From: a virus
IMG/VR virus record: IMGVR_UViG_3300006641_000091
Coordinates: 1-33,574 of that record
Direction: 5' to 3' (one strand)
DNA: 33,574 nt
Shown: one piece after another, positions 1-7,117 of the stretch
How positions within the stretch are numbered: position 1 is the stretch's first letter
Layout of the letters: each line of letters begins with the position of its first letter
Made by a program: the position numbers and the translations under genes
The notes under the pieces: model-generated
Seen by the model: the letters and a program-made list of their open reading frames with translations, nothing else
The model's database searches: none
What the model was told of the DNA's origin: nothing

Positions 1-1102
1 GAGAACCAGTAAATCCTTGAGTTCCTTGAGCACCTTGAGAACCTACAGCACCTTGAGAACCAGAACCAATAATACCTTGAGAACCAGTAAATCCTTGAGT
101 TCCTTGAGCACCTTGAGATCCTGTTGAACCTTGAGAACCAGAACCAATAATACCTTGAGAACCAGTAAATCCTTGAGTTCCTTGAGCACCTTGAGATCCT
201 GTTGAACCTTGAGAACCAGAACCAATAATACCTTGAGAACCCGCAAATCCTTGAGTTCCTGTTGCACCTTGAGCACCTATAGCACCTTGAGCACCTATAG
301 CACCTTGAGATCCAGAGGCACCTTGAGATCCTGTTGAACCTTGAGAACCTACAGCACCTTGAGATCCTGTTGAACCTTGAGAACCTACAGCACCTTGAGA
401 TCCTGTTGAACCTTGAGCACCTATAGCACCTTGAGATCCTGTTGCACCTTGAGAACCAACGGCACCTTGAGATCCTGTTGAACCTTGAGATCCAGAGGCA
501 CCTTGAGAACCAACGGCACCTTGAGATCCTGTTGAACCTTGAGAACCAACGGCACCTTGAGCACCTATAGCACCTTGAGATCCAGAGGCACCTTGAGAAC
601 CAACGGCACCTTGAGATCCTGTTGAACCTTGAGAACCTACAGCACCTTGAGATCCTGTTGAACCTTGAGAACCTACAGCACCTTGAGATCCTGTTGAACC
701 TTGAGAACCAGAACCAATAATACCTTGAGAACCAGTAAATCCTTGAGTTCCTTGAGCACCTTGAGAACCTACAGCACCTTGAGAACCAGAACCAATAATA
801 CCTTGAGAACCCGTAAATCCTTGAGCACCTGATGCTCCTTGAGAACCTTCTGCTCCTTGGGTACCAGCACCTGTAGATCCTTGAGAACCCGCAAATCCTT
901 GAGCACCTGATGCTCCTTGAGAACCTTCTGCTCCTTGGGTACCAGCACCTGTAGATCCTTGAGAACCCGCAAATCCTTGAGCTCCATCAGTTCCAACATA
1001 TCCACCAGGTCCTTGTGTTCCCTGAACACCCTGAAGACTACTAGATTCTCTTGTGACTTTAAAAGAAGGTGAATAACCTACGGTAACGTTATAATCCGTC
1101 AT
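1..1102 (-). CDS. Collagen-like phage fibre protein (C-terminus beyond window)
   Basis: The frame is open from ATG at 1102 to the window edge, about 367 codons, so the C-terminus is missing. After a non-repetitive N-terminus (MTDYNVTVGYSPSFKV, about 35 residues) the protein is almost entirely Gly-X-Y triplets rich in Gln, Ser, Thr and Ala and nearly free of proline (GAQ, GSQ, GST, GAV, GTQ). This is typical of phage collagen-like proteins, which form trimeric rods in tail or capsid fibres. The Gly register is broken wherever GSGSQG, GAGTQG or GTGTQG occurs. Two different 78-bp units are tandemly duplicated exactly. The start overlaps the stop of the upstream gene as TAATG, so translation is probably coupled. 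The Leu/Lys/Val-rich ORFs here are shadows in another frame. The family call is solid; the exact virion position is not known. Confidence 0.85.
   Translation of the reverse strand, partial: MTDYNVTVGYSPSFKVTRESSSLQGVQGTQGPGGYVGTDGAQGFAGSQGSTGAGTQGAEGSQGASGAQGFAGSQGSTGAGTQGAEGSQGASGAQGFTGSQGIIGSGSQGAVGSQGAQGTQGFTGSQGIIGSGSQGSTGSQGAVGSQGSTGSQGAVGSQGSTGSQGAVGSQGASGSQGAIGAQGAVGSQGSTGSQGAVGSQGASGSQGSTGSQGAVGSQGATGSQGAIGAQGSTGSQGAVGSQGSTGSQGAVGSQGSTGSQGASGSQGAIGAQGAIGAQGATGTQGFAGSQGIIGSGSQGSTGSQGAQGTQGFTGSQGIIGSGSQGSTGSQGAQGTQGFTGSQGIIGSGSQGAVGSQGAQGTQGFTGS
61..216. repeat. Exact 78-bp tandem duplication in collagen-like gene
   Basis: 61-138 and 139-216 are identical base for base. A third, diverging copy begins at 217. 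The unit is 26 codons, that is eight Gly-X-Y triplets plus two residues, and it contains the register break GSGSQG. Confidence 0.95.
815..970. repeat. Second exact 78-bp tandem duplication, different unit
   Basis: 815-892 and 893-970 are identical. The unit again spans 26 codons but has a different sequence, encoding repeats of the type GSTGAGTQGAEGSQGASGAQ. Confidence 0.95.
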
Positions 1103-1437
1103 TATATTGTCTCAGTAGCGTTTACTAGCACCATTCCATCAACAACTTTAGTTTTTTTATTTGTAACCGATGATGCAATAATTACATCATAGTAATATCT
1201 TCCTGCCTTTAAGTCAGCAGTAACTGTATTTGCAAGAGATACTACAACTTGTCCTGCATCAGACACAATTCCAACAGTGAATGGTGTAGAAGTTGCTGAT
1301 TCTGGAAACTTACGAATTTTTGCCACTCCAGTATAACCTGTTAGATCCAAGGGAGATCCATCGGGATTATTTACAGTAAAAACATCTAAATAATCTGTTC
1401 CTTGCTCTATAACAATATTAACTGCAGCAACTGCCAT
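1102..1437 (-). CDS. Small beta-sandwich virion protein (BppU/Ig-like type)
   Basis: A 111-residue protein. Its centre, reading NPDGSPLDLTGYTGVAKIRK around residues 24-43, matches a pattern common in phage baseplate or fibre adaptor domains (a polar strand, then DGxPxDLTGYTxxxxIR). The C-terminal half has alternating hydrophobic strands and a LKAGRYYYDV turn, as in those immunoglobulin-like domains. It lies directly upstream of the collagen-like gene and overlaps its start by one base (TAATG), so the two are probably made together and may be partners in one fibre. A late-promoter octamer sits 20 bp upstream of the ATG. The fold assignment is by motif resemblance only. Confidence 0.7.
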   Translation of the reverse strand: MAVAAVNIVIEQGTDYLDVFTVNNPDGSPLDLTGYTGVAKIRKFPESATSTPFTVGIVSDAGQVVVSLANTVTADLKAGRYYYDVIIASSVTNKKTKVVDGMVLVNATETI

Positions 1438-1457
1438 TGTTTTTGGAAACTTTTAAT

Positions 1458-1465
1458 TATTTATG
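1458..1465 (-). promoter_or_regulatory. T4-type late promoter octamer CATAAATA
   Basis: The minus-strand octamer differs from TATAAATA at one base and lies 20 bp upstream of the ATG at 1437. Confidence 0.6.
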
Positions 1466-1494
1466 ATAGAATACATACTATAGAATAGAAAAAT

Positions 1495-1722
1495 ATGAGT
1501 GAGTTTCTTAAAAAAGGATGGTATTATCTTCCAGAAATTATAACTCCAGAAGAAGCAATACAAATCAAGTATAAGAATCTTTGTGGTGCGATGAATGACC
1601 TTGGAAGTTTAGAAGGGCATTTTGACCCAGAAAGAGGAAGAGTATTGACTTGTTATGCTCCACCTTCTTGTGCTTTTGTGATGTTAACTGCAGGTACTGT
1701 CATTGGATTGGAGTATTTTTAA
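1495..1722 (+). CDS. Hypothetical 75-residue protein on the opposite strand
   Basis: This is the only plus-strand ORF that looks like a real protein: mixed composition, no low complexity, and no competing minus-strand frame over the same bases. It reads MSEFLKKGWYYLPEIITPEE at the start and ends in a hydrophobic stretch (AFVMLTAGTVIGLEYF). I do not recognise the family. The start follows an A-rich leader (TAGAAAAAT) without a clear Shine-Dalgarno. A weak promoter match, TTGGAA (1443-1448), 18 bp, TAGAAT (1467-1472), lies upstream. It converges on the sulfotransferase gene with only 4 bp between the stops and lies between two late-promoter octamers pointing the other way, so it may be an inserted accessory gene. 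A chance ORF cannot be excluded. Confidence 0.45.
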   Translation: MSEFLKKGWYYLPEIITPEEAIQIKYKNLCGAMNDLGSLEGHFDPERGRVLTCYAPPSCAFVMLTAGTVIGLEYF

Positions 1723-1723
1723 A

Positions 1724-1731
1724 TATTTATG
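1724..1731 (-). promoter_or_regulatory. Late promoter-like octamer CATAAATA over a stop codon
   Basis: The octamer overlaps the TAA of the sulfotransferase gene and points at the gene starting at 1437, about 290 bp away. Transcripts from it would be antisense to the 75-residue plus-strand ORF. Confidence 0.4.
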
Positions 1732-2521
1732 ATTTTTTCCAAAATGTAAATTCTCTGTATTTTTCAATAACAGATTTTGGTAGATAATCCTCAGCAGAAT
1801 ATTCTGTTTTTTTCAAATCTTTCTTAACTTTATGTAAATTTTTTCCAAACTCAGAATCATCATATTTTAATCCATTTAATTCTAAGTCATTTAGATTTTG
1901 AAATCTATGAGTATATTTACAAATACCCAAGAAATCATATATTTCATCTATTGTTTCTTGTGGATTATTAACTAAAGAATCATACTCTATAAAAGTAGAG
2001 TATTTTAAATTTTCTTCTTTAAATAAAGTAAATGCCGATAACATTGTTTTTGCAATTTGCCCATGTGGATTCATTAGATAATCACATTGATCTTCTATGG
2101 TTTTATATTCTCTATCAATAAAATTATTTGGATTTTCTTTGGACCATTTAATAAAAGACGCTAAAATATCAGTAACATCTCTAAGTAGAACTATTATTTT
2201 TATCTTATTGGGGCAATACTTTTTCAAAAGAGTTAAATTATCTGGTGTTCCCCAAGAACCTCTATCAATAATGTATCTTTGGTTCCAATTTTTATAATAA
2301 CTTGGAATCAACTGACTCATCATTGATTCATAAGATTTTAAGTCACTAAAATTTTTATATCCTCTATCACAGTATTTAAAATTTTCAAAATTATACAATA
2401 TTTCTGGCAAAATACTATTTGCAGTTACTGCGATTTTCTTGTTCTGATTTAAAATAGATGCCAATAAAGTATTTCCTGACCTAGGCATCCCCGAAAGGAA
2501 ATAATATTTTTTAACGGACAT
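1727..2521 (-). CDS. Sulfotransferase (PAPS-dependent)
   Basis: A 264-residue protein of normal single-domain sulfotransferase length. The N-terminus has the 5'-phosphosulfate-binding loop, FLSGMPRSGNTLLASIL (about residues 8-24). The 3'-phosphate-binding segment follows at IIVLLRDVTDILASFIKW (about 108-125), with the expected Arg and Ser-type positions. Such enzymes move sulfate from PAPS to sugars, lipids or proteins; the acceptor here cannot be read from the sequence. It sits among virion genes yet has its own sigma70-like promoter (2542-2569), which suggests an accessory gene expressed by host polymerase, perhaps modifying the host surface or a virion glycan. The coding region is more AT-rich than the adjacent fibre genes, consistent with separate acquisition. 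Confidence 0.85.
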   Translation of the reverse strand: MSVKKYYFLSGMPRSGNTLLASILNQNKKIAVTANSILPEILYNFENFKYCDRGYKNFSDLKSYESMMSQLIPSYYKNWNQRYIIDRGSWGTPDNLTLLKKYCPNKIKIIVLLRDVTDILASFIKWSKENPNNFIDREYKTIEDQCDYLMNPHGQIAKTMLSAFTLFKEENLKYSTFIEYDSLVNNPQETIDEIYDFLGICKYTHRFQNLNDLELNGLKYDDSEFGKNLHKVKKDLKKTEYSAEDYLPKSVIEKYREFTFWKKS

Positions 2522-2541
2522 AATATAAAAATTTAAAATTA

Positions 2542-2569
2542 ATTATAACAAAAAATAAAATTAGGTCAA
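2542..2569 (-). promoter_or_regulatory. Sigma70-like promoter for sulfotransferase
   Basis: On the minus strand TTGACC (2564-2569), a 16-bp spacer and TATAAT (2542-2547) lie 20 bp upstream of the ATG at 2521. The -10 is perfect and the -35 matches at five of six positions. Confidence 0.7.
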
Positions 2570-2575
2570 TAGATA

Positions 2576-3601
2576 TTATATTAAAATTCTAACAATTACT
2601 ACACCGCTTCCTCCAGCTGTTGAGAGAGTGCCATTTGGATGTCCTCCTGCTCCACCTCCACCAAGACCAGAAATACCAATAGTTAAACCTCTAGGACTAG
2701 AAGCTACACTTCCACCACCACCATTTCCCCCTAATCCTTGATATCCAACTGTCCCCCCAGGTGCTGCATATTGTCCACCACCGCCACCACCTGCATATTG
2801 GTTATTTGTTGGAGAATTTGCCACGGGAGCCAAAGTACTTAATCCAACTATAGGATATTCAAATCCTACAAATGGCTGTCCTGCACCACCATTACCCCCT
2901 CCAGCGGCAATAGTAGGAGCAAAAGTTCCTGCATTTGCTGCAGCTGCACCAGATCCTCCTCCACCTTGAGCACCATAACCACCTGTTGTGGGTTGATCTC
3001 CACCCTTAAAACCATAATTTGTTATTTGAGGAATTCCTGGATTTTGTGTTGGTTGTGTTGCAGTTCCTCCAGCAGCAGATCCTCCTCCACCGCCAGATCC
3101 ACCAGGAGCTCCTGGTCCAGTTCCACCTTGATAGAATCCGCCAGCACCACCACCCTTTGCTGTTACAATAGTACCATTGAAATTAATTGTAGTATCTGTT
3201 CCTTGTGTACCTGCCTGTGCTGCTGTTCCCACAGCAGCTCCGCCGCCACCTATAACTATAGGATAACTGCCTGCAATGATTGGAAAGGCGGAACCGTAGG
3301 CAACGCCACCACCACCGCCGCCACCACCATAATATGTTCCTCCTCCACCACCGCCGGCAACAACTAAGAAATCTATGACTTGATTGGTTGCAGTACCAGA
3401 AACTGATAATGTTCCGGAGGAAGTGAATGTATAGTACTTATATCCATTTCCAGGAATTGATTCTATACCCCCAGATACACTAAGTGGTATAAAAACGGTC
3501 CCACCACCTCCACGAATAAAAGTATTTCTACTATAACTTAATAAGTGGCCATCACTTATATTATTTTGCCCTCTATTTTTATTAGAACTTTTTGCACCCA
3601 T
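2576..3601 (-). CDS. Glycine-rich phage adhesin / tail-tip protein, paralogue 1
   Basis: A 341-residue protein. After about 50 residues comes the beta-strand signature GYKYYTFTSSGTLSVSG, then IDFLVVAGGGGGG (about 88-100), then about 230 residues of poly-Gly blocks with Ala, Ser, Thr and aromatic residues, and a final strand GSGVVIVRILI. This plan (FTSSGTF, a strand, VVAGGGGGG, Gly-rich core, GSGxVxVxY end) is the glycine-rich domain of phage receptor-binding proteins, comparable in style to the poly-Gly sandwich adhesins gp38 of T-even phages. Related genes lie at 9949, 11997 and 15866, with a related module inside the gene at 20917. A good AGAGGT Shine-Dalgarno precedes the ATG. The gene follows the 133-residue structural gene by 13 bp. 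Receptor binding is inferred from family resemblance. Confidence 0.75.
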   Translation of the reverse strand: MGAKSSNKNRGQNNISDGHLLSYSRNTFIRGGGGTVFIPLSVSGGIESIPGNGYKYYTFTSSGTLSVSGTATNQVIDFLVVAGGGGGGTYYGGGGGGGGVAYGSAFPIIAGSYPIVIGGGGAAVGTAAQAGTQGTDTTINFNGTIVTAKGGGAGGFYQGGTGPGAPGGSGGGGGSAAGGTATQPTQNPGIPQITNYGFKGGDQPTTGGYGAQGGGGSGAAAANAGTFAPTIAAGGGNGGAGQPFVGFEYPIVGLSTLAPVANSPTNNQYAGGGGGGQYAAPGGTVGYQGLGGNGGGGSVASSPRGLTIGISGLGGGGAGGHPNGTLSTAGGSGVVIVRILI

Positions 3602-3614
3602 TTTAGATTACCTC

Positions 3615-4016
3615 TTAGATATCCGTATCACCAAGAATTTGATAATTAACTATAGTACCAATTCCAATTCCACCAGAACCTGATTGACTAACTTCCACAA
3701 CAATTTTTTCTTGATTAGTAAGAACTAGTGGATAGTTCATTTCAAAGAAGAATGTCTCGTTTGGTGCAAGATCAACTCTTGATAAACGATAGATAGTAAC
3801 ACCGGCACCAGAAACTGCCTGACTACTTGGATAAACGTAGAGTGATGAGGTAGCAGTTGCAATTCCAGTGTTGTGCATTACTACACCACGAAGATAAGTG
3901 GTTGATGCAATACCAACACCTCCAGCAGTTTGAGTAGTTCCTACAGTAAAAATGCCAACAGTATTAATACCAGTGACTGCTTGAATACCCAATAATTTAG
4001 TTCTTCTGAGTGCCAT
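3615..4016 (-). CDS. Small virion structural protein, cyanophage type
   Basis: A 133-residue protein rich in Thr, Gly, Val and Ile with regular beta-strand spacing (MALRRTKLLGIQAVTGINTV at the N-terminus; a central APNETFFFEMNYPLVL segment). The composition and the APNET-FF-phrase resemble small virion proteins in cyanomyoviruses. The 125-residue protein at 10990 has the same layout, with a comparable SIAIPGGSSIVLIGKDNPVY segment, so the two may be distant paralogues. A late octamer lies 18 bp upstream and overlaps the stop of the preceding fibre gene. Function is unknown; fibre-tip accessory or decoration are the likely roles. Confidence 0.65.
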   Translation of the reverse strand: MALRRTKLLGIQAVTGINTVGIFTVGTTQTAGGVGIASTTYLRGVVMHNTGIATATSSLYVYPSSQAVSGAGVTIYRLSRVDLAPNETFFFEMNYPLVLTNQEKIVVEVSQSGSGGIGIGTIVNYQILGDTDI

Positions 4017-4033
4017 CTTACTTCTTTTCTAGT

Positions 4034-4041
4034 TATTTATC
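4034..4041 (-). promoter_or_regulatory. Late promoter octamer GATAAATA
   Basis: Lies 18 bp upstream of the ATG at 4016 and overlaps the TAA of the gene ending at 4037. Confidence 0.6.
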
Positions 4042-5044
4042 CGAAAAGCATATTATCTAAATCACTATACCCCGCTGGAAGTCCAGATAGATTAGATCCA
4101 GATCCAACAAAACTTGTTGCAGTTACAACACCAGTTACATTAATTCCCGTTGAACGAACAGTAACTGCAGAACCTACTATTGCTGCAGTGGAAGTTACAA
4201 CACCAGTTACACTAACTCCTGTTGCATTAAATGTGTTTGAAGAACCAGTGATATCAAATTCTCTTGCTGTGATAATACCAACTCCAGCATTAATTCCCGT
4301 TGAACGAACAGTAACTGCAGAACCTACTATTGCTGCAGTGGAAGTTACAACACCAGTTGCATTAATGTTTGATGCGTTTGTTTGTCCAGTAAGTGTTGAT
4401 ATTCCAGTTACATTAATATTGTCAAATTGCCCTGCCGTTGTAACAATTGTTGCAACATTATATGCAATAGACTCAATTTCATCATTTAAGTTTGCTGCAT
4501 CGGCAAGAACAAAAGTTGTGCCATTAGTAGCGGTAAAGTCACTACCAGATGTTAGTCTGACGCCATTACGATAAACTTCTAAATATCCTACAGTATATGT
4601 TCCAGTAACAGTAAAATTAGTCTGTCCTGCAGTTGCGGTAAATGTACTTCTAGTATAAACATTACCATTATTTGCATAATCTACTGGAACTGCCGGACCT
4701 AAAGAAACTGCAGAAAACGTAAGTCCAGATGCTGGTGCAGTTGTAAAGGTAATATTACTTCCAGAAATTGTATAATCATCAGATGGATCTTGAATAACAC
4801 CACCAAGATTTACTATTACTGATTGTGAAGTTGGTGGAGAAATTGCAGATCCATTAGCAGTTAATGGAAAAGTTTGAGTACTACCATTAAAACTCGAACT
4901 AATATCATCTATAATTTTAATATTAGAACTACTCGCCCCAGTAAAACTTTTCCATACCGTTCCATCCCACTCATAGGAAAACCCAGATGTTGAATCGGTA
5001 TATATTTGTCCTACTGTAGGAGAGTTTGGAAAATTAAGTGCCAC
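4037..5044 (-). CDS. Tail fibre protein with internal duplication
   Basis: A 335-residue protein starting at GTG (5042-5044). The N-terminus (NFPNSPTVGQIYTDSTSGF, then EWDGTVWKSF) is an attachment segment repeatedly seen in marine phage fibres. It is followed by a VNLGGVIQDPSDDYTISGSN repeat-type domain (about 75-105) and the EVYRNGVRLTSGSDFTAT module (about 155-172), both common in marine phage tail fibres. The C-terminal third consists of beta-helix-like repeats (TGVVTSTAAIVGSAVTVRST occurs twice) and ends in TSFVGSGSNLSGLPAGYSDL. The repeat is also exact in DNA (71 bp at 4138 and 4288). A late octamer lies 25 bp upstream of the GTG. Confidence 0.8.
   Translation of the reverse strand: MALNFPNSPTVGQIYTDSTSGFSYEWDGTVWKSFTGASSSNIKIIDDISSSFNGSTQTFPLTANGSAISPPTSQSVIVNLGGVIQDPSDDYTISGSNITFTTAPASGLTFSAVSLGPAVPVDYANNGNVYTRSTFTATAGQTNFTVTGTYTVGYLEVYRNGVRLTSGSDFTATNGTTFVLADAANLNDEIESIAYNVATIVTTAGQFDNINVTGISTLTGQTNASNINATGVVTSTAAIVGSAVTVRSTGINAGVGIITAREFDITGSSNTFNATGVSVTGVVTSTAAIVGSAVTVRSTGINVTGVVTATSFVGSGSNLSGLPAGYSDLDNMLFG
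4089..4117. repeat. 29-bp sequence shared with a distant fibre gene
   Basis: These 29 bases recur exactly at 11461-11489 in the 59-residue gene. They encode the TSFVGSGSNL motif in both proteins. Confidence 0.9.
4138..4208. repeat. 71-bp exact direct repeat, copy 1
   Basis: Identical to 4288-4358. The offset is 150 bp, or 50 codons, so the reading frame is kept. Confidence 0.95.
4288..4358. repeat. 71-bp exact direct repeat, copy 2
   Basis: Second copy of 4138-4208, within the fibre gene 4037-5044. Confidence 0.95.
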
Positions 5045-5069
5045 TTCTTCTCTATTATCTCTATAGTTT

Positions 5070-5077
5070 TATTTATT
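5070..5077 (-). promoter_or_regulatory. Late promoter octamer AATAAATA
   Basis: One base from TATAAATA, 25 bp upstream of the GTG start at 5044. Confidence 0.55.
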
Positions 5078-5080
5078 GAC

Positions 5081-5632
5081 TTATTTTAGTGACTGATGAT
5101 CTGGAGTCTCTGGAAGTAAATCAAAAGATAATATAGAACGTCTTTTTCTTGTTTGATTTGGATAAACAAAGTGTAAAGTATAACTAGGGAACAAGATCAT
5201 TGTTCCCTCTTTAACATTTTGTGGAAAAACTAAAGATGTTGTGTCTGTTCTTGGATCTTGCCAAGGAGCAACAAAACAAGTAGGACTATGCACTATTGGA
5301 TCATACTCCAAATATATAATCCCACTAAATCCCCAAGAACGGTGATTATGAATTGTTTGTTGATCTCCTTTATAGTATCTTACACACCAGGCATCAGTCA
5401 TTCTACAAGTAACTTCAGCTTCTTGACAGAATTCATTTAACTCAGGTTTTAATATGTCCTGAAGGTAATGAATATATGAATGATTGTCTTTTTGACGATC
5501 AGTTTCAAATGTTTGAAGTGAAGTTCTTATAAAATTTTTATCTTTAATTTTACCCAAAATTGCTTTCTTTTTAAAGTCCCAATCCGTTAATTGATATTGA
5601 TATGTGGGATATTCAAAAAGTGGTATTTTCAT
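5081..5632 (-). CDS. Putative 2OG-Fe(II) oxygenase (2OG-FeII_Oxy_5-like)
   Basis: A 183-residue protein. The segment YYKGDQQTIHNHRSWGFSGI (about residues 85-104) gives the first metal-site histidines ahead of a SGxxYL strand. FPSYTLHFVYPNQTRKRRSI (about 148-167) gives the distal His and the Arg that should bind the 2OG carboxylate. This matches the small 2-oxoglutarate oxygenases common in cyanophages (pattern HxH...SGxxYL...FPSxLxHxVxP...R). The substrate is unknown; hydroxylation of a protein or nucleotide is possible. The start overlaps the upstream oxygenase stop as ATGA, so translation is coupled. It is the last gene of a three-oxygenase cassette. Confidence 0.75.
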   Translation of the reverse strand: MKIPLFEYPTYQYQLTDWDFKKKAILGKIKDKNFIRTSLQTFETDRQKDNHSYIHYLQDILKPELNEFCQEAEVTCRMTDAWCVRYYKGDQQTIHNHRSWGFSGIIYLEYDPIVHSPTCFVAPWQDPRTDTTSLVFPQNVKEGTMILFPSYTLHFVYPNQTRKRRSILSFDLLPETPDHQSLK

Positions 5633-6399
5633 CGCGCAGCATCATTTGCACAGTGAGCTCTTGGTCCATTTGCTCTTACATAATGGAAGAAAATTTGGTG
5701 ATGATATGTATCATCTGGTTTTCTAAGAACTTTGTTTAGAATTTTACCAAATTTAGTGTATCTAGATTCTAGTGGATCTCTCCAGTGTTGCCTCTCACAT
5801 CCTTTATAAAGAAGTCCCCAACCATCTTCAAGATTTGCAAAACGCTCTTCACCACTTGGAGTTTCAATACAGAAAGGCCAAGGTTTATCTGCATTAGTGC
5901 TAATTTGAACACTTACAGAAACCTCACAAGCATCACGATCCGAATGCCTTACAAGTCTTTGCCCAGCGAAATAAAAACGATCATAATAATAAGTATTATA
6001 AAGTTTTTCACCAAGAATATCTTCAAGAATTAAACGAATCTTTGTATGCGCTTCTTTATATTGTGGGTGAGTGTAGCGTGCAAGTGAACCTGGAACTTGC
6101 ATTTCATCTGGATTATGGTTAAATCTATCTACAGATCCAAAATAATTAAGTTGACCTCTTTCTTTTGGGACTTCATGAAATAATTCTTTCGGATCATATA
6201 GATTTTTGATAATCATATATCCATGACGATCAAAGTATTCGCGAGCACCAAGAGGAACAGCAGGAGCACCAGGATCAATTGAACATTGAAGTCCTTGCTG
6301 ATGATACTTATTAAACTGTTCCATAATTGGTTTGGACTCTACCATTTCTTTGGTAGCACCAATTGGTCTATTTGGATTGAAATCACATCCGACGTTCAT
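5629..6399 (-). CDS. Putative 2OG-Fe(II) oxygenase, large form
   Basis: A 256-residue protein. FDRHGYMIIKNLYDPKEL (about 56-73) is the usual N-terminal strand of phytanoyl-CoA/prolyl-hydroxylase-type folds. GQRLVRHSDRDACEVSVSVQ (about 147-166) carries the HxD iron motif, and GWGLLYKGCERQHWRDPLES (about 193-212) carries the distal His and a nearby Arg. Proteins of this form are known in cyanophages, with unknown substrate. It ends in ATGA overlap with the next oxygenase and starts only 3 bp after a GIY-YIG endonuclease gene. Confidence 0.75.
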   Translation of the reverse strand: MNVGCDFNPNRPIGATKEMVESKPIMEQFNKYHQQGLQCSIDPGAPAVPLGAREYFDRHGYMIIKNLYDPKELFHEVPKERGQLNYFGSVDRFNHNPDEMQVPGSLARYTHPQYKEAHTKIRLILEDILGEKLYNTYYYDRFYFAGQRLVRHSDRDACEVSVSVQISTNADKPWPFCIETPSGEERFANLEDGWGLLYKGCERQHWRDPLESRYTKFGKILNKVLRKPDDTYHHQIFFHYVRANGPRAHCANDAAR

Positions 6400-6402
6400 T
6401 TT

Positions 6403-7068
6403 TTATACCTCTTTCTGTTGCTGACGCTTATTTTCCCACCAAAGTTTTCTTGCCTCTTTCATTTTCATAAGTGTTTCCTCACTATGTTTTTTTCCAAAAT
6501 TTGGATTTTTTTCCCCTTTGTTATTTTCTCTAAACTTTTCTTTTGACTCTTCACTATGTTTTCTACCAATCCAAGGATGTGGTTGATTTTTCCAAGTTTC
6601 TTTTATTCCTTTCTTTATAAGTTCTTTTGTTTCTTGTGAATGTGTTTTACCATGAAATGGATTGTTTTCTCCTTTATAAGATCTACGATTTTTTACATAT
6701 CCGTTATTTTCTATTTGATATTGACTAATAATTTTTTTTGTTTCCTCAGAGTGTAACTTTCCATAAAATGGATTTTCCTCACCAAATTTTTTTTCTGCAT
6801 AATAAAATCCACTTGTTTTTTGTCTTGCTTTATTTGCAAAATGTGGGTTTTTATCTACTTGATAAAATTTATGAAGATCTACTTCTGCTTGGAGTGCTTC
6901 TTCTCTTGTAGAAAAAGTTTCAAGAATTATTTTATCTGTTGGATTAAAAGTTTGGTCGGTATAAGAACCAAGATAATTATCATCTTCTGGGAGACAATCG
7001 CAGGTTCTAGAACCTATATAACCTCTCCCAAATTCTTCATAAGAATAATAAACATAATGATTTTCCAT
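6403..7068 (-). CDS. GIY-YIG homing endonuclease with NUMOD3 repeats
   Basis: A 221-residue free-standing endonuclease. The N-terminal domain begins HYVYYSYEEFGRGYIGSRTC (about 4-23), a variant GIY-YIG core with YVYYS and GYIGSR in place of GIY and YIG. It continues through DNYLGSYTD and a REEALQAEVDLH helix (about 55-66) with the catalytic-type Glu. From about residue 95 come at least four copies of the DNA-binding NUMOD3 motif (NPFxGKxHSEET, NPFHGKTHSQET, PWIGRKHSEES, NPNFGKKHSEET). It sits between two oxygenase genes with 3 bp downstream, a typical intergenic mobile endonuclease. A 10-bp inverted repeat with a perfect late promoter lies just upstream. No strong Shine-Dalgarno is visible. 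Confidence 0.9.
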   Translation of the reverse strand: MENHYVYYSYEEFGRGYIGSRTCDCLPEDDNYLGSYTDQTFNPTDKIILETFSTREEALQAEVDLHKFYQVDKNPHFANKARQKTSGFYYAEKKFGEENPFYGKLHSEETKKIISQYQIENNGYVKNRRSYKGENNPFHGKTHSQETKELIKKGIKETWKNQPHPWIGRKHSEESKEKFRENNKGEKNPNFGKKHSEETLMKMKEARKLWWENKRQQQKEV

Positions 7069-7084
7069 AACATTATTGGTTATC

Positions 7085-7111
7085 GGTGGAAGTATTTATA
7101 TTACTTCCACC
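7085..7111 (-). promoter_or_regulatory. Hairpin with late promoter between its arms, upstream of GIY-YIG gene
   Basis: The perfect 10-bp inverted repeat 7085-7094 / 7102-7111 (GGTGGAAGTA and its complement) has a 7-base loop. The perfect octamer TATAAATA occupies 7093-7100, so it spans the loop and runs 1-2 bases into each arm. A late start about 6 nt downstream would fall inside the 3' arm, so late RNA could not form the hairpin. The 3' arm is 17-26 bases upstream of the ATG. Confidence 0.75.
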
Positions 7112-7117
7112 TAGGTT

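Noticed and set aside
1-1000. Regularly spaced repeats that could suggest a CRISPR array
   Set aside because: The repeats are in-frame Gly-X-Y codons without unique spacers, and the frame is open throughout.
43-1029. Leu/Lys/Val/Gln-rich minus-strand ORFs
   Set aside because: Shadows of the collagen-like repeats in another frame; the Gly-X-Y frame has a proper start and coupling.
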